Shown piece after piece: positions 36,621 to 44,607 of a stretch of DNA of 64,000 nucleotides. The position numbers and the translations under genes were made by a program. Positions within the stretch are counted from its first letter, which is position 1. Each line of letters begins with the position of its first letter. Source of the DNA: Butyrivibrio sp. NC2002 (GTDB lineage: Bacteria; Bacillota; Clostridia; Lachnospirales; Lachnospiraceae); assembly GCF_000702265.1 (NCBI RefSeq), contig NZ_KL370881.1, forward strand, positions 1 through 64,000, written 5' to 3'. Under the pieces are notes generated by a model. That model was not told where the DNA came from. It worked only from the letters and a program-made list of their open reading frames with translations, and searched no databases.

Positions 36621-36655
36621 AGCCTCATCAAGCAATAGTTTGATGGGGCTTTTTA
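36621..36655 (+). terminator. Terminator of the small unit
   Basis: AGCCTCATCAA pairs with TTGATGGGGCT (one G-T pair), followed by TTTTTAT. Confidence 0.85.
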
Positions 36656-36685
36656 TATATCATCAAAAATATTTAGGAGGTGGCT

Positions 36686-37240
36686 ATGAGAATAAAGGAG
36701 CAGAAATATCTATTACCGGATGGGCGAGAGGTTACCATTAAGAGCGCAGGCCCGGAGGATGCTATGAAGGTAAAGCTTCACAGGGAAGCAGTTTCGGCTG
36801 AGACGCATTTCATGGCGAGGAAACCTGAAGACGGCCAATTCAGCCTTGAGAGAGTTGAGGAAATGCTTGGACATATGGCAGATAGCGACAGAGACTTCAT
36901 GGTAAGCGCATATATTGGAGATGAGCTGATAGGGGATCTGGGTGTAACACTCATAAGATCACATATGAAGTACCTTCACCGCGCCTATCTTGGAATGTCC
37001 ATTCGCCTGATGTATACCGGAATGGGGCTTGGAAGCTTTATGATGCAGATTGCTTTGGAGCAGGCGAAAGCGAATGGCTTTGAGCAGGTAGAGTTGGGAG
37101 TTTACAGCGATAATGACAGAGCAAGGCATATGTACAGGAAGATGGGATTCAGGGAATATGGGATGAATCCAAGAGCTTTCAAGCTAAAGGACGGAACATA
37201 CCGAGATGAGATTATAATGGCAAATATATTTGCGGGTTAA
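36686..37240 (+). CDS. GNAT acetyltransferase
   Basis: This 184-residue enzyme has the CoA loop LMYTGMGLGSFMMQIALEQA near residue 110 and the end motif SDNDRARHMYRKMGF near 140. The ATG at 36686 follows TTAGGAGG by 5 bases; a GTG two codons earlier overlaps that site. It stands before the MarR-flavodoxin unit. Confidence 0.85.
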   Translation: MRIKEQKYLLPDGREVTIKSAGPEDAMKVKLHREAVSAETHFMARKPEDGQFSLERVEEMLGHMADSDRDFMVSAYIGDELIGDLGVTLIRSHMKYLHRAYLGMSIRLMYTGMGLGSFMMQIALEQAKANGFEQVELGVYSDNDRARHMYRKMGFREYGMNPRAFKLKDGTYRDEIIMANIFAG

Positions 37241-37268
37241 ATCCCGAAGCTTTTTCTTTGGAATTGTG

Positions 37269-37322
37269 TTGACAAAAAATATGTAATATATTACATTGTT
37301 TCATATAGGTAATATATTACAT
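37269..37322 (+). promoter_or_regulatory. MarR promoter with two palindromic operators
   Basis: TTGACA (37269-37274) and a -10 TACATT (37292-37297). The perfect palindrome ATGTAATATATTACAT (37281-37296) overlaps the -10, and a second copy of its core GTAATATATTAC lies at 37309-37320, centred 26 bases away. They probably bind two dimers of the MarR protein encoded next. Confidence 0.7.
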
Positions 37323-37340
37323 ATTATAAAAGGAGCTCAC

Positions 37341-37820
37341 ATGAATTACGATGAAGCAATGAATATCGAAAAAGTAACGTTTGGAGATATGCCTCCACAG
37401 CCGTTTTTACTCGGATTACTCAGTGCATTTGATAACAGATATCAGGCTGCAGCAGATGCATATTTCAAGGAGATTACCTGGAAACAGTTCTTTGCAATAA
37501 TCTGTATCAACCTATGCAAGGAACCTCCGACGTTAAATGAGCTTTCTGATGTAATGGGCAGCTCTCATCAGAATGTGAAGCAGATTCTGCTGAAGCTTGA
37601 GAAAAAAGGCTTTGTCACAGCTGTTCCCGATGAAAAAGACAAGCGAAAGCAGCGGATTTTTGTCACAGATAAATGCAAGACTTTTCTGGAACAGAACGAT
37701 AATAACGGTCAGCAGAGCCAGTACGTCATTGGACGGATTTTTGATGGGATTGATGAAAAGAGCCTGCAGACTACCATACAAACTATCATGAAAATGGAAA
37801 GGAACTTGAGCGAATTATGA
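37341..37820 (+). CDS. MarR-family transcriptional regulator
   Basis: This 159-residue winged-helix protein has LNELSDVMGSSHQNVKQILL as recognition helices near residue 64 and the wing DEKDKRKQRIFVTD near 97. The ATG at 37341 follows AAAGGAGC. The stop overlaps the flavodoxin start (ATGA), so regulator and target gene are translated together. MarR proteins of this kind commonly sense small aromatic or oxidant signals. Confidence 0.85.
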   Translation: MNYDEAMNIEKVTFGDMPPQPFLLGLLSAFDNRYQAAADAYFKEITWKQFFAIICINLCKEPPTLNELSDVMGSSHQNVKQILLKLEKKGFVTAVPDEKDKRKQRIFVTDKCKTFLEQNDNNGQQSQYVIGRIFDGIDEKSLQTTIQTIMKMERNLSEL

Positions 37821-38374
37821 AAACACTGATCATTTACACATCACAGACAGGTTTTACCAAGAGATACGCAGAGTGGCTTGCAGAGAAAATGAGCGGAGAT
37901 CTGCTTGAACTTAAGGATGCGCAGAAGAAGAGTGCAGATTTTTTTGAGAACTATGATGCAATCTGCTACGGCGGTTGGGCAATGGCAGGAAATATTGTAA
38001 AATGTAAGTGGTTTCTTGAAAAAGCTGTTAACTGGAAGAACAAGCGCCTGGCTATGTTCTGCGTGGGTGGCAGTCCTAATGACAATCCGGATGTAGAGGT
38101 TTTTCTTCAGAATGTTCTTACAGATGAGCAGAAGAAGTATATTAGAGTATTCTATTGTCAGGGAGGCTTTAACTATGAAAAAATGAAGCCCCAATACAAG
38201 CTTGCCATGAAGATGTTTGTATCAGTCCTAAAGAACAAGAAAAATGCTACTGAAAAAGAAAAGGGAATGGCTGAGAAATGTGCTTCATCCTACGACATCT
38301 CTGATGTAAAGTACATAGAACCAGTCGTAGAGTATCTTAAAGAGATGAAGAAAAACTATGAAAAAGTGGTATGA
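37817..38374 (+). CDS. Flavodoxin-like protein
   Basis: This 185-residue FMN-binding protein opens MKTLIIYTSQTGFTKRYAEW, the phosphate-binding loop T-x-T-G-x-T variant, and has ICYGGWAMAGNI near 52 and FCVGGSPNDN near 82. It resembles the flavodoxin domain proteins related to HemG. It is expected to carry electrons or reduce a small substrate in the cytoplasm. It is coupled to the MarR gene upstream and to the GNAT gene downstream (ATGA). Confidence 0.82.
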   Translation: MKTLIIYTSQTGFTKRYAEWLAEKMSGDLLELKDAQKKSADFFENYDAICYGGWAMAGNIVKCKWFLEKAVNWKNKRLAMFCVGGSPNDNPDVEVFLQNVLTDEQKKYIRVFYCQGGFNYEKMKPQYKLAMKMFVSVLKNKKNATEKEKGMAEKCASSYDISDVKYIEPVVEYLKEMKKNYEKVV

Positions 38375-38847
38375 AAGGACATAGAAAAATGATCATAGAG
38401 ATTAAAAGTCCAAATGAAAAACAAGCTATCGCAAGAAAGGTACTGGAGGCTCTTACTGATTGGTTTGGCATAGAAGAGAGCAGAGAGGAATATATTTCCG
38501 GGAGCGCCAATTGGACGTTTTTTGCAGCAAAGGAAGAAGATGAATATGTGGGATTCCTCTGCTTAAAAGAAACAGGAAAGGCTACTGTCGAACTGGCTGT
38601 TATGGGTGTTTTACAGAATCATCACAGGAGCGGTCTTGGTAGGCAGCTCGTAGAAAGAGCTAAAGAAACTGCCAGATCTCAAGGGTATGAATTCATGCAG
38701 GTTAAGACTGTGAAGATGGGAATGTATGAGGACTATGACAGGACTAATCTCTTTTATATAAGCTGTGGTTTCAAGGAGCTGGAAGTATTCCCGCTTCTTT
38801 GGGATGAGGGAAATCCCTGTCAGATATATGTGATGTCTTTGAAATAA
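38371..38847 (+). CDS. GNAT acetyltransferase
   Basis: This 158-residue enzyme has MGVLQNHHRSGLGRQLVERA near residue 77 as CoA loop and TNLFYISCGFKEL near 125. The first ATG overlaps the flavodoxin stop; an ATG at 38389 (MIIEIKSPNEKQA) is an equally good family start. It is the last gene of the MarR unit; a terminator follows. Confidence 0.85.
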   Translation: MKGHRKMIIEIKSPNEKQAIARKVLEALTDWFGIEESREEYISGSANWTFFAAKEEDEYVGFLCLKETGKATVELAVMGVLQNHHRSGLGRQLVERAKETARSQGYEFMQVKTVKMGMYEDYDRTNLFYISCGFKELEVFPLLWDEGNPCQIYVMSLK

Positions 38848-38892
38848 TTTTCAGAATTTAGTATAATACTCATTGTGGCTTCAGACAATTAT

Positions 38893-38926
38893 AGGCGGTA
38901 AGTTAAAAGACTTGCCGTCTTTTTCT
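38893..38926 (+). terminator. Terminator after the MarR-flavodoxin-GNAT unit
   Basis: GGCGGtAAGT pairs with ACTTgCCGTC, followed by TTTTTC. Confidence 0.75.
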
Positions 38927-38958
38927 TAATATGGAAATCATACTATGGGGATTGCATT

Positions 38959-39441
38959 ATGGCTGACTTTACATGGTTTAAGGATTCTGTTCCTGACCAG
39001 TTATCGGTAAAACAGGTTTATGGAATAGCATTTTCAGCAGATAACCTGGTTGTCTTGAGGATTGAGGACGGAAAATACAAATTGACCGGTGGAAAGCCTG
39101 AAAATGCTGAAACTTTTGAAGAGACATTGAAACGGGAATATATTGAAGAATTAAATATTGAACTGGAAGATATCCATTATCTTGGGTATTTATTGGTGGA
39201 GGATAATTCGGATAAGTATGCTCAGGTAAGAATGATAGCGAAGATAAAAGATATTTATGAGAGTCATATTGATCCGGCTACAGGAAAAGTGTATGGGAGA
39301 GAGCTGGTAGCTGCTGATAGGGTAAAAGATTACCTTAAGTATTCTGATCGTGCAGGCAACGAAATGATTGATGATGCGGTACAACTTGCACAAGTAAGAT
39401 ATTTTCAAAAAAAAGATAGTATATCTACATGCTATTTTTAA
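38959..39441 (+). CDS. NUDIX hydrolase
   Basis: This 160-residue protein has the NUDIX box GGKPENAETFEETLKREYIE followed by ELNIE at about residues 47-71, with all metal ligands. The segment SVKQVYGIAFSADNLVVLRI precedes it. The C-terminal 50 residues are helical. It resembles the short ADP-ribose/nucleotide NUDIX proteins, with the exact substrate unknown. Confidence 0.83.
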   Translation: MADFTWFKDSVPDQLSVKQVYGIAFSADNLVVLRIEDGKYKLTGGKPENAETFEETLKREYIEELNIELEDIHYLGYLLVEDNSDKYAQVRMIAKIKDIYESHIDPATGKVYGRELVAADRVKDYLKYSDRAGNEMIDDAVQLAQVRYFQKKDSISTCYF

Positions 39442-39468
39442 AAGTATAGGGAAAGATTTGGGAGGATT

Positions 39469-40422
39469 ATGGCAAATAGTTTATTTGTTGAGGGATTGAT
39501 AGAAAATAACACAGGCAAACTTATAGAAGCGCCTAAGAGTGATCTGCATAACCATTCAACTAAGGGATGCACTCTTAAGTGGGTTGAAGAGCGAACGGGT
39601 CATTCTTTTCCCGCCCCTCCGGAAACCTTTGATGGTCTTGAGGGTATGCAGAACTGGTTCACTACCTATGTCAAACCCTTTTGCTCAGGAGATGAAGGCA
39701 TAGTCTTTAGATGTGAGGGGGCGTTTGCTGAAGCAGGGCGCAACAATATTAAAAGGCTTGCAATGAATTTCGGGGCTACGGAGATTGAACTTGTAGGAGG
39801 AATTGATAAATTCAGGGAACTGATTCAGGGTTTTCACATGAAATACTGTCCGGAAACAGTTTTTGAACCGGAACTTACCTATATATCAGCGTGCGATATC
39901 GATTCTGCGACAGATTCAATTGATGAGTATATAAAGACCGGATTCTTTAAGTCACTCGATGTCTGCGGCGGCGAGAATATTCGACCATTTGAAGCTTTTA
40001 TTCCCCTGTATCGAAAAGCTGAACATTACGGACTTACTAAGATAATACATGTTGGTGAGTCGGGATCTGCAGATGATGTAAGAAAAGCAGTTGAAGTGCT
40101 GGGACTTGATGAAGTTCATCACGGGATTGGTGCTGCCACATCAAAAGATACCATGCGATTTTTGGCGGATAATCACATACAGCTCAACGTTTGTCCCTCG
40201 AGCAATGTGATGCTTCGCTATGCCAAAGATTATGAGCATCATCCAATAAAGACGCTGGTTGAAAATGGCGTTGAGGTGACAATCAATACCGATGATCTTC
40301 TGATTTTCAATAGCTCTATAGAGAATGAATATCTCAAGCTTTACAAGGCAGGAACTTTATCGGTGGAGCAGTTGGAAGAAATAAGACTCAGAGGATTGAA
40401 CGGGAAAAGGGAACTACTGTGA
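39469..40422 (+). CDS. Adenosine deaminase-like amidohydrolase
   Basis: This 317-residue protein carries the metal motif DLHNHSTKGC near residue 25, HVGESGSADD near 195, HHGIGA near 220, NVCPSSNVML near 243, and INTDD near 272. These are in the order of the adenosine/adenine deaminase family with all ligands retained. The N-terminal half is shorter and more diverged than in true adenosine deaminases, so the substrate may be another nucleoside or base. TGGGAGGATT precedes the ATG. Confidence 0.8.
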   Translation: MANSLFVEGLIENNTGKLIEAPKSDLHNHSTKGCTLKWVEERTGHSFPAPPETFDGLEGMQNWFTTYVKPFCSGDEGIVFRCEGAFAEAGRNNIKRLAMNFGATEIELVGGIDKFRELIQGFHMKYCPETVFEPELTYISACDIDSATDSIDEYIKTGFFKSLDVCGGENIRPFEAFIPLYRKAEHYGLTKIIHVGESGSADDVRKAVEVLGLDEVHHGIGAATSKDTMRFLADNHIQLNVCPSSNVMLRYAKDYEHHPIKTLVENGVEVTINTDDLLIFNSSIENEYLKLYKAGTLSVEQLEEIRLRGLNGKRELL

Positions 40423-40479
40423 AGATATATTCCAGTTAAAACTGACTAAGACAAACTAAAGATTTAGGGGCGGAACAAA

Positions 40480-41400
40480 GTGATAAGTATTAAAGAATCA
40501 ACATATGATGATATCAAGGATATACAAAGCTTGTGGGCTGATGAAGACGTCATGAGGTATATCTGGCCAGGAGGATTGCATGAGACAGAAGAAGCAGTAA
40601 AGGAATGGTTAGATAGATTCATATCGGCAAGGCCAAAGCAAAATCACTATTCAATCTTTGAGGATGGTAAATACTGCGGTGAGACTCAATATCGTATAGA
40701 CGAGGAAACGGGCAATGCTTCTTTGGACATAAAGCTGTTAAAATCTGCTAGAGGCCGAGGAATTGCTACTCAGGCATTGGCCTATTCTATTCAAGAAGCA
40801 TTTAAAAATGGAGCTGTAGATTTATGGGTTGATCCTCATCCGGCAAATGTCAAAGCAATTGATTTGTATCATAAGCTTGGATTTGTTCAGAAAGAAATGC
40901 CAGAGTATGTTATTGCTATGGGAGAGGATCCAACACTTTATACTTATATGGAACTTGAGAAAAATGATTTCAGTGCCAAATTTGAAAAATCATGTGGGGC
41001 AATAGTATTTAAGATAGACGATGGAGTAATAAAGTACCTTCTTGTGGAAGAAAAGAGCGGATTTCATAGCTTTCCCAAAGGGCATATGGAAGAGGGCGAA
41101 ACTGAAATAGAAACCGCGCTTCGTGAAATAAAGGAAGAAACAAATCTGGAAGTCGAGTTATGCACTGATTTTAGGATAAGCGAACAATACCAGCTATCGG
41201 AAAAACCAGGCGTAACCAAGCAAGTGGTGTATTTCTTGGCAGAGTATAAAGACTCATGTCCGTGCATAGTAAGACCAAACGAGGTTAAATCTCTGAAGAG
41301 TCTCAAACTTGAAGATGCTATCAATACTATTGAGTATGAAAATAAAAAAGAGATGCTAAAAAAGGCGGATAGCTACCTTAAAAGGAGAAGCAGCAACTAA
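40480..41400 (+). CDS. GNAT-NUDIX fusion protein
   Basis: This 306-residue protein pairs a GNAT domain (residues about 1-165; RGRGIATQALAYSIQEAF, then NVKAIDLYHKLGF) with a C-terminal NUDIX domain (about 170-300; GHMEEGETEIETALREIKEE, then TNLE). The domain order is the reverse of that at 6207-7187. The NUDIX half resembles the diadenosine-tetraphosphate hydrolase type (FPKGHMEEGE). It uses a GTG start with GGGGCGG ahead. Confidence 0.83.
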   Translation: MISIKESTYDDIKDIQSLWADEDVMRYIWPGGLHETEEAVKEWLDRFISARPKQNHYSIFEDGKYCGETQYRIDEETGNASLDIKLLKSARGRGIATQALAYSIQEAFKNGAVDLWVDPHPANVKAIDLYHKLGFVQKEMPEYVIAMGEDPTLYTYMELEKNDFSAKFEKSCGAIVFKIDDGVIKYLLVEEKSGFHSFPKGHMEEGETEIETALREIKEETNLEVELCTDFRISEQYQLSEKPGVTKQVVYFLAEYKDSCPCIVRPNEVKSLKSLKLEDAINTIEYENKKEMLKKADSYLKRRSSN

Positions 41401-41451
41401 TATTTTATTCCAGTTTTTCATTCGAAGGAGTTTGGATGAATAAGGGGGATT

Positions 41452-42015
41452 ATGACAAAAGTATTTTTTGTAAGGCATGCAGAACCAAATTATGACAATC
41501 ATGATGACAGATCTCGTGAGTTAAGTCCGCGAGGAATGGAAGACAGGAAAAAAGTCACATCATTTCTGGCTGATAAAAATATAGATATAGTTATTTCAAG
41601 CCCATTTAAGAGGGCTGTTGATACTGTCCAAGATTTTGCAGATAAAAATGGACTGCCTGTTGAGATAGTTGAGGACTTTAGAGAAAGAAAGGTAGATAGT
41701 TGTTGGATAGAAGACTTTGCCTCTTTTTCCAAAAAGCAATGGAGCGATTTTTCTTTCAAGTTATCGGATGGCGAGTGCCTTAAAGAAGTTCAGGATAGAA
41801 ATATTTCTGCGCTTAATAATGTCTTGAAGCAGTATTCAGGAAAAAATATAGTAGTTGGAAGCCATGGTACATCATTAAGCACCATCATAAATTTTTATGA
41901 TAATTCTTTTGGCTATGATGATTTTGAAAGAATAAGATTTCTGATGCCATGGATTGTGGAATTTAGTTTTGATGAGCTTGGAAATTGTGTGGACATCAAA
42001 CGCCATTCTGTGTGA
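41452..42015 (+). CDS. Histidine phosphatase family protein
   Basis: This 187-residue protein has the catalytic RHAEPN at 8-13, SSPFKRAVDT near 48 (second Arg), a Glu-rich element near 80, and GSHGTSLSTII near 137 (second catalytic His). These match phosphoglycerate-mutase-like phosphatases of the CobC/GpmB group. The substrate is unknown. Confidence 0.87.
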   Translation: MTKVFFVRHAEPNYDNHDDRSRELSPRGMEDRKKVTSFLADKNIDIVISSPFKRAVDTVQDFADKNGLPVEIVEDFRERKVDSCWIEDFASFSKKQWSDFSFKLSDGECLKEVQDRNISALNNVLKQYSGKNIVVGSHGTSLSTIINFYDNSFGYDDFERIRFLMPWIVEFSFDELGNCVDIKRHSV

Positions 42016-42086
42016 TAGACAATAAGTGTACTAAGGGTGAGGACGTATTAATGGTATGACTAGGATTATGATAAAGGTGGTTAAAG

Positions 42087-42611
42087 ATGGTTACGTATTA
42101 TGATGATGGAACTATAAGAATTAGGAGCATGATTCCTGAAGATGCCCAAATCCTTTATGATACATATTTTTCGTATGGTTGGCATCCTTCCTTAGCTACA
42201 TACGAAAAGTATTATAAAGAACAGGAGGATGGTAAAAGATTTGTTTTTATCGCAGAGTATGATGGCAGAGTCTCTGGGCAATGTACTCTGGTTCTGAATC
42301 CTATAGAAGGTCCTTGGGGGAATCAAGGCTATCCTGAAATAGAAGATCTGACAGTTTTCTTTGATGTTCATAATAAAGGTATCGGAAATAGGCTTTTGGA
42401 TGCTGTCGAGAAAGAAGCGTCAAAAGTTTCCGATAAAGTTTACTTGGCAGTTGGGGTTCATTCTGGATATGGACCAGCCCAGAGGATGTATGTAAAAAGA
42501 GGCTACAATTTTGATGGCAGCGGAGTTTGGTATAAAGGGAAACAATTAGAACAGTATGCCCCCTGCATCAATGATGATGATCTTTTACTTTATATGGCTA
42601 AAGATGTTTAA
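42087..42611 (+). CDS. GNAT acetyltransferase
   Basis: This 174-residue enzyme has the strand YPEIEDLTVFFDVHNKGIGN containing the CoA loop, near residue 95, and SGYGPAQRMYVKRGY near 130. It ends the second accessory run of enzymes. AAAGGTGG precedes the ATG. Confidence 0.84.
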   Translation: MVTYYDDGTIRIRSMIPEDAQILYDTYFSYGWHPSLATYEKYYKEQEDGKRFVFIAEYDGRVSGQCTLVLNPIEGPWGNQGYPEIEDLTVFFDVHNKGIGNRLLDAVEKEASKVSDKVYLAVGVHSGYGPAQRMYVKRGYNFDGSGVWYKGKQLEQYAPCINDDDLLLYMAKDV

Positions 42612-42672
42612 ATTCCAGTTTAAAATGGTTGTTATTTGCTTCACAAGCGGTGTATAATCTGCATAATAATTC

Positions 42673-42700
42673 ATCCGGGCGCATTGCCCGGATATTTTTT
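42673..42700 (+). terminator. Terminator after the GNAT gene
   Basis: Stem ATCCGGGC/GCCCGGAT with a 5-base loop, followed by ATTTTTT. Confidence 0.88.
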
Positions 42701-42708
42701 CTGATAGC

Positions 42709-42747
42709 ATATATACGCTTGCGTATATATAATTCTAAGTATATAAT
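42709..42747 (+). promoter_or_regulatory. Promoter and operator of the XRE-nucleotidyltransferase pair
   Basis: Two perfect 10-bp arms, ATATATACGC and GCGTATATAT, are separated by TT (42709-42730). The -35 TTGCGT (42719-42724) lies inside the palindrome, and TATAAT (42742-42747) follows 17 bases later. This suits autorepression by the XRE protein. Confidence 0.7.
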
Positions 42748-42770
42748 AAAGGTGGAAGGAGGATGCGACT

Positions 42771-43331
42771 ATGTACATTAAGCAATATCTTGAAGACAAC
42801 AGTATATCTATATATAAAGTGGCGAATAGCGCTCTGGTTGCTTATCCTACGGTTTTTAACATTGTTAATGGGAAGGTGGATATCCTTAACTGTGCTCTTG
42901 GCGTTGTGAAAAAGATAGCTGATGCTCTTAACCTCACAATAGATGAGCTTCTTACGTTGTGCGATAAGAATCATTCCTTCAACCTTTTCAGAAGTGAGCA
43001 GTGTCATCTAGTAAATCGTATTGGTGAGATAGATTACGTTATCGACCTTTTGGAAAAGAAAAAGATAGATTATTACTGGAAATTGGATATGAAAGCAGAA
43101 GCTTTTTATCTTCTTGCAATGCTTGATTATCTGAGCAAGCGGAACGACCTTCCAAAGTGTATTGAGTACGATGAAATCAGGAGGTATAAGTTGGAAAAGC
43201 CGGTTTTTCCCGCTGATACAGAGTTATCAGAAATGCTTTTGGGAAAAGATGCGCGACAAGAAGCTTTGAATCACGCAATTCCCGAGTTCCTTAATTTTAA
43301 TATAGTAGAATGCGAGATTATAAATGGATAA
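42771..43331 (+). CDS. XRE-type protein, candidate antitoxin
   Basis: This 186-residue protein begins with a Cro/CI-like helix-turn-helix (SIYKVANSALVAYPTVFNIV, then VVKKIADALNLTIDELL) in residues about 5-65. A helical region and a part with LEKKKIDYYWKLDMKAEAFY follow. It overlaps the nucleotidyltransferase gene by 8 bases. The pairing resembles AbiE-like or other nucleotidyltransferase toxin-antitoxin modules, where the first gene is the DNA-binding antitoxin. GGAAGGAGGATG precedes the ATG. Confidence 0.65.
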   Translation: MYIKQYLEDNSISIYKVANSALVAYPTVFNIVNGKVDILNCALGVVKKIADALNLTIDELLTLCDKNHSFNLFRSEQCHLVNRIGEIDYVIDLLEKKKIDYYWKLDMKAEAFYLLAMLDYLSKRNDLPKCIEYDEIRRYKLEKPVFPADTELSEMLLGKDARQEALNHAIPEFLNFNIVECEIING

Positions 43332-44034
43332 GGTTTTATTTACGAAAGATAATATAGACAATCTGCTGTTCCAACTTGCAAAAGAGTATAAGAAGATCAA
43401 TAGAAAAAATACACCGGCAGAGATTGTTATCATAGGTGGAGCAGCAATAGTGTCCAAATATGGCTTCCGGGCTTCTACAACGGATATTGATAGTTTGATT
43501 TTTGCCTCTTCTTCAATGAAGGATGCAATAAATACCGTAGGCGACAAAAATGGACTGCCAACAGGTTGGATCAATGAGGAATTCAGAAAAACAAGTTCAT
43601 ACACTGAGAAGATCAGGCAGTATTCCAAGCATTATAAGCTGTTTGCAAATATTCTGGAAGCGAGGATGCTTCCTTCCGAGTACGATGTAGCAATGAAACT
43701 TGCGTCATTGAGACCGTACAAGTATGATATGTCAGATGCTGTTGGCATCATTAAGTCAGAGAATATCACAAGAGAGCAGATAGAGAAAGCAGTTGTGGAT
43801 TTTTATGGAGGATTCGATAATCTTTCGCATCCTGAAGAAGCAAAGAAACTTCTCGACAGTATCTTTTCTGCACATAACCTGGATGAGTTATATGACAGTA
43901 CCAGAACATCAGAATCGGATAACCGGGTAATTCTCAAGGATATCGATGATAATTATCCGAAGCTTCTTAATGAAGGTAATTTGGCAAGCGTGCTAGAGGC
44001 TGCAAAAAGGAAGAAAAACAGTAAATGCCTATAA
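43324..44034 (+). CDS. DUF6036-like nucleotidyltransferase, candidate toxin
   Basis: This 236-residue protein has the nucleotidyltransferase core: AEIVIIGGAAIVSKYGFRAS then TTDIDSLIF at about residues 32-62, with the two metal-binding Asp in D-I-D. A later segment with PSEYDVAMKLASLRPYKYD resembles the conserved Lys/Arg-rich helix of AbiEii-type and DUF6036 enzymes. Members transfer a nucleotide to tRNA or protein in known toxins. Here the target is unknown. It starts inside the XRE gene, so the two are translationally coupled. Confidence 0.7.
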   Translation: MDKVLFTKDNIDNLLFQLAKEYKKINRKNTPAEIVIIGGAAIVSKYGFRASTTDIDSLIFASSSMKDAINTVGDKNGLPTGWINEEFRKTSSYTEKIRQYSKHYKLFANILEARMLPSEYDVAMKLASLRPYKYDMSDAVGIIKSENITREQIEKAVVDFYGGFDNLSHPEEAKKLLDSIFSAHNLDELYDSTRTSESDNRVILKDIDDNYPKLLNEGNLASVLEAAKRKKNSKCL

Positions 44035-44209
44035 GGATTGTGTGCTGCTTTTTTTGTGGTTATAATACTCCATGGGGAAAATTTATGGAGGATTTAATCA
44101 GGAGCTGATCAGGCACTTGATACTGACCTCATATACAGCATGCATGAATTGGGCTTTGATACAAGTAATGTTTATGATATGAACCTTTGTCAAAATGTAA
44201 CCGGAGTTT

Positions 44210-44605
44210 GTGGATATAGAGAATAATACCTGTGACTTTAACAATCAGGGCTTTTACCAGCTTCTTGAGTTCTTAAGCAGCCTTCCTGAAAGCGCAGGTG
44301 ATGAGCCTGAGACTACCATCTATAGGGATAAAAAGGCAATTCTTTTGCCGGTGCAGATATATGATATGGATGAGTATGTATGGGCGAAAAAAGGCTTTTT
44401 TGACGGAGATGTAGTCTATAATGGCATGCCAACAGTGGAGGATGGAGAGACCTTCATTGAAGTACCATTTCAGGTTGCCATGAGCTTTACATGCAAGGGT
44501 AAGGCGGCAACTTGGGAGTTTATCTTAATGAGAGTAAATAACAGTGGCTTTTATGAGAATCGGCCACAATTCGTGGACGTACAGTTGGATCAGGTAAGGA
44601 TATAG
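44210..44605 (+). pseudogene. C-terminal fragment of an extracellular solute-binding protein
   Basis: The 131 residues, which include NNTCDFNNQGFYQLLEFLSS and later AATWEFILM, look like the C-terminal lobe of a family 1 ABC sugar-binding lipoprotein. In those proteins a CDFN-type phrase begins the region and AWEFI ends it. There is no signal peptide and no transporter gene nearby. The start (GTG) is arbitrary. A second short open stretch just before it (about 44098-44226) is a fragment of something else. Confidence 0.55.
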
Positions 44606-44607
44606 CA

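Noticed and set aside
40423-42640. Motif TTCCAGTT after several stop codons (also near 52196)
   Set aside because: Similar TTCCAGTT strings occur inside rpsD and secY, so chance in AT-rich DNA is a sufficient explanation.
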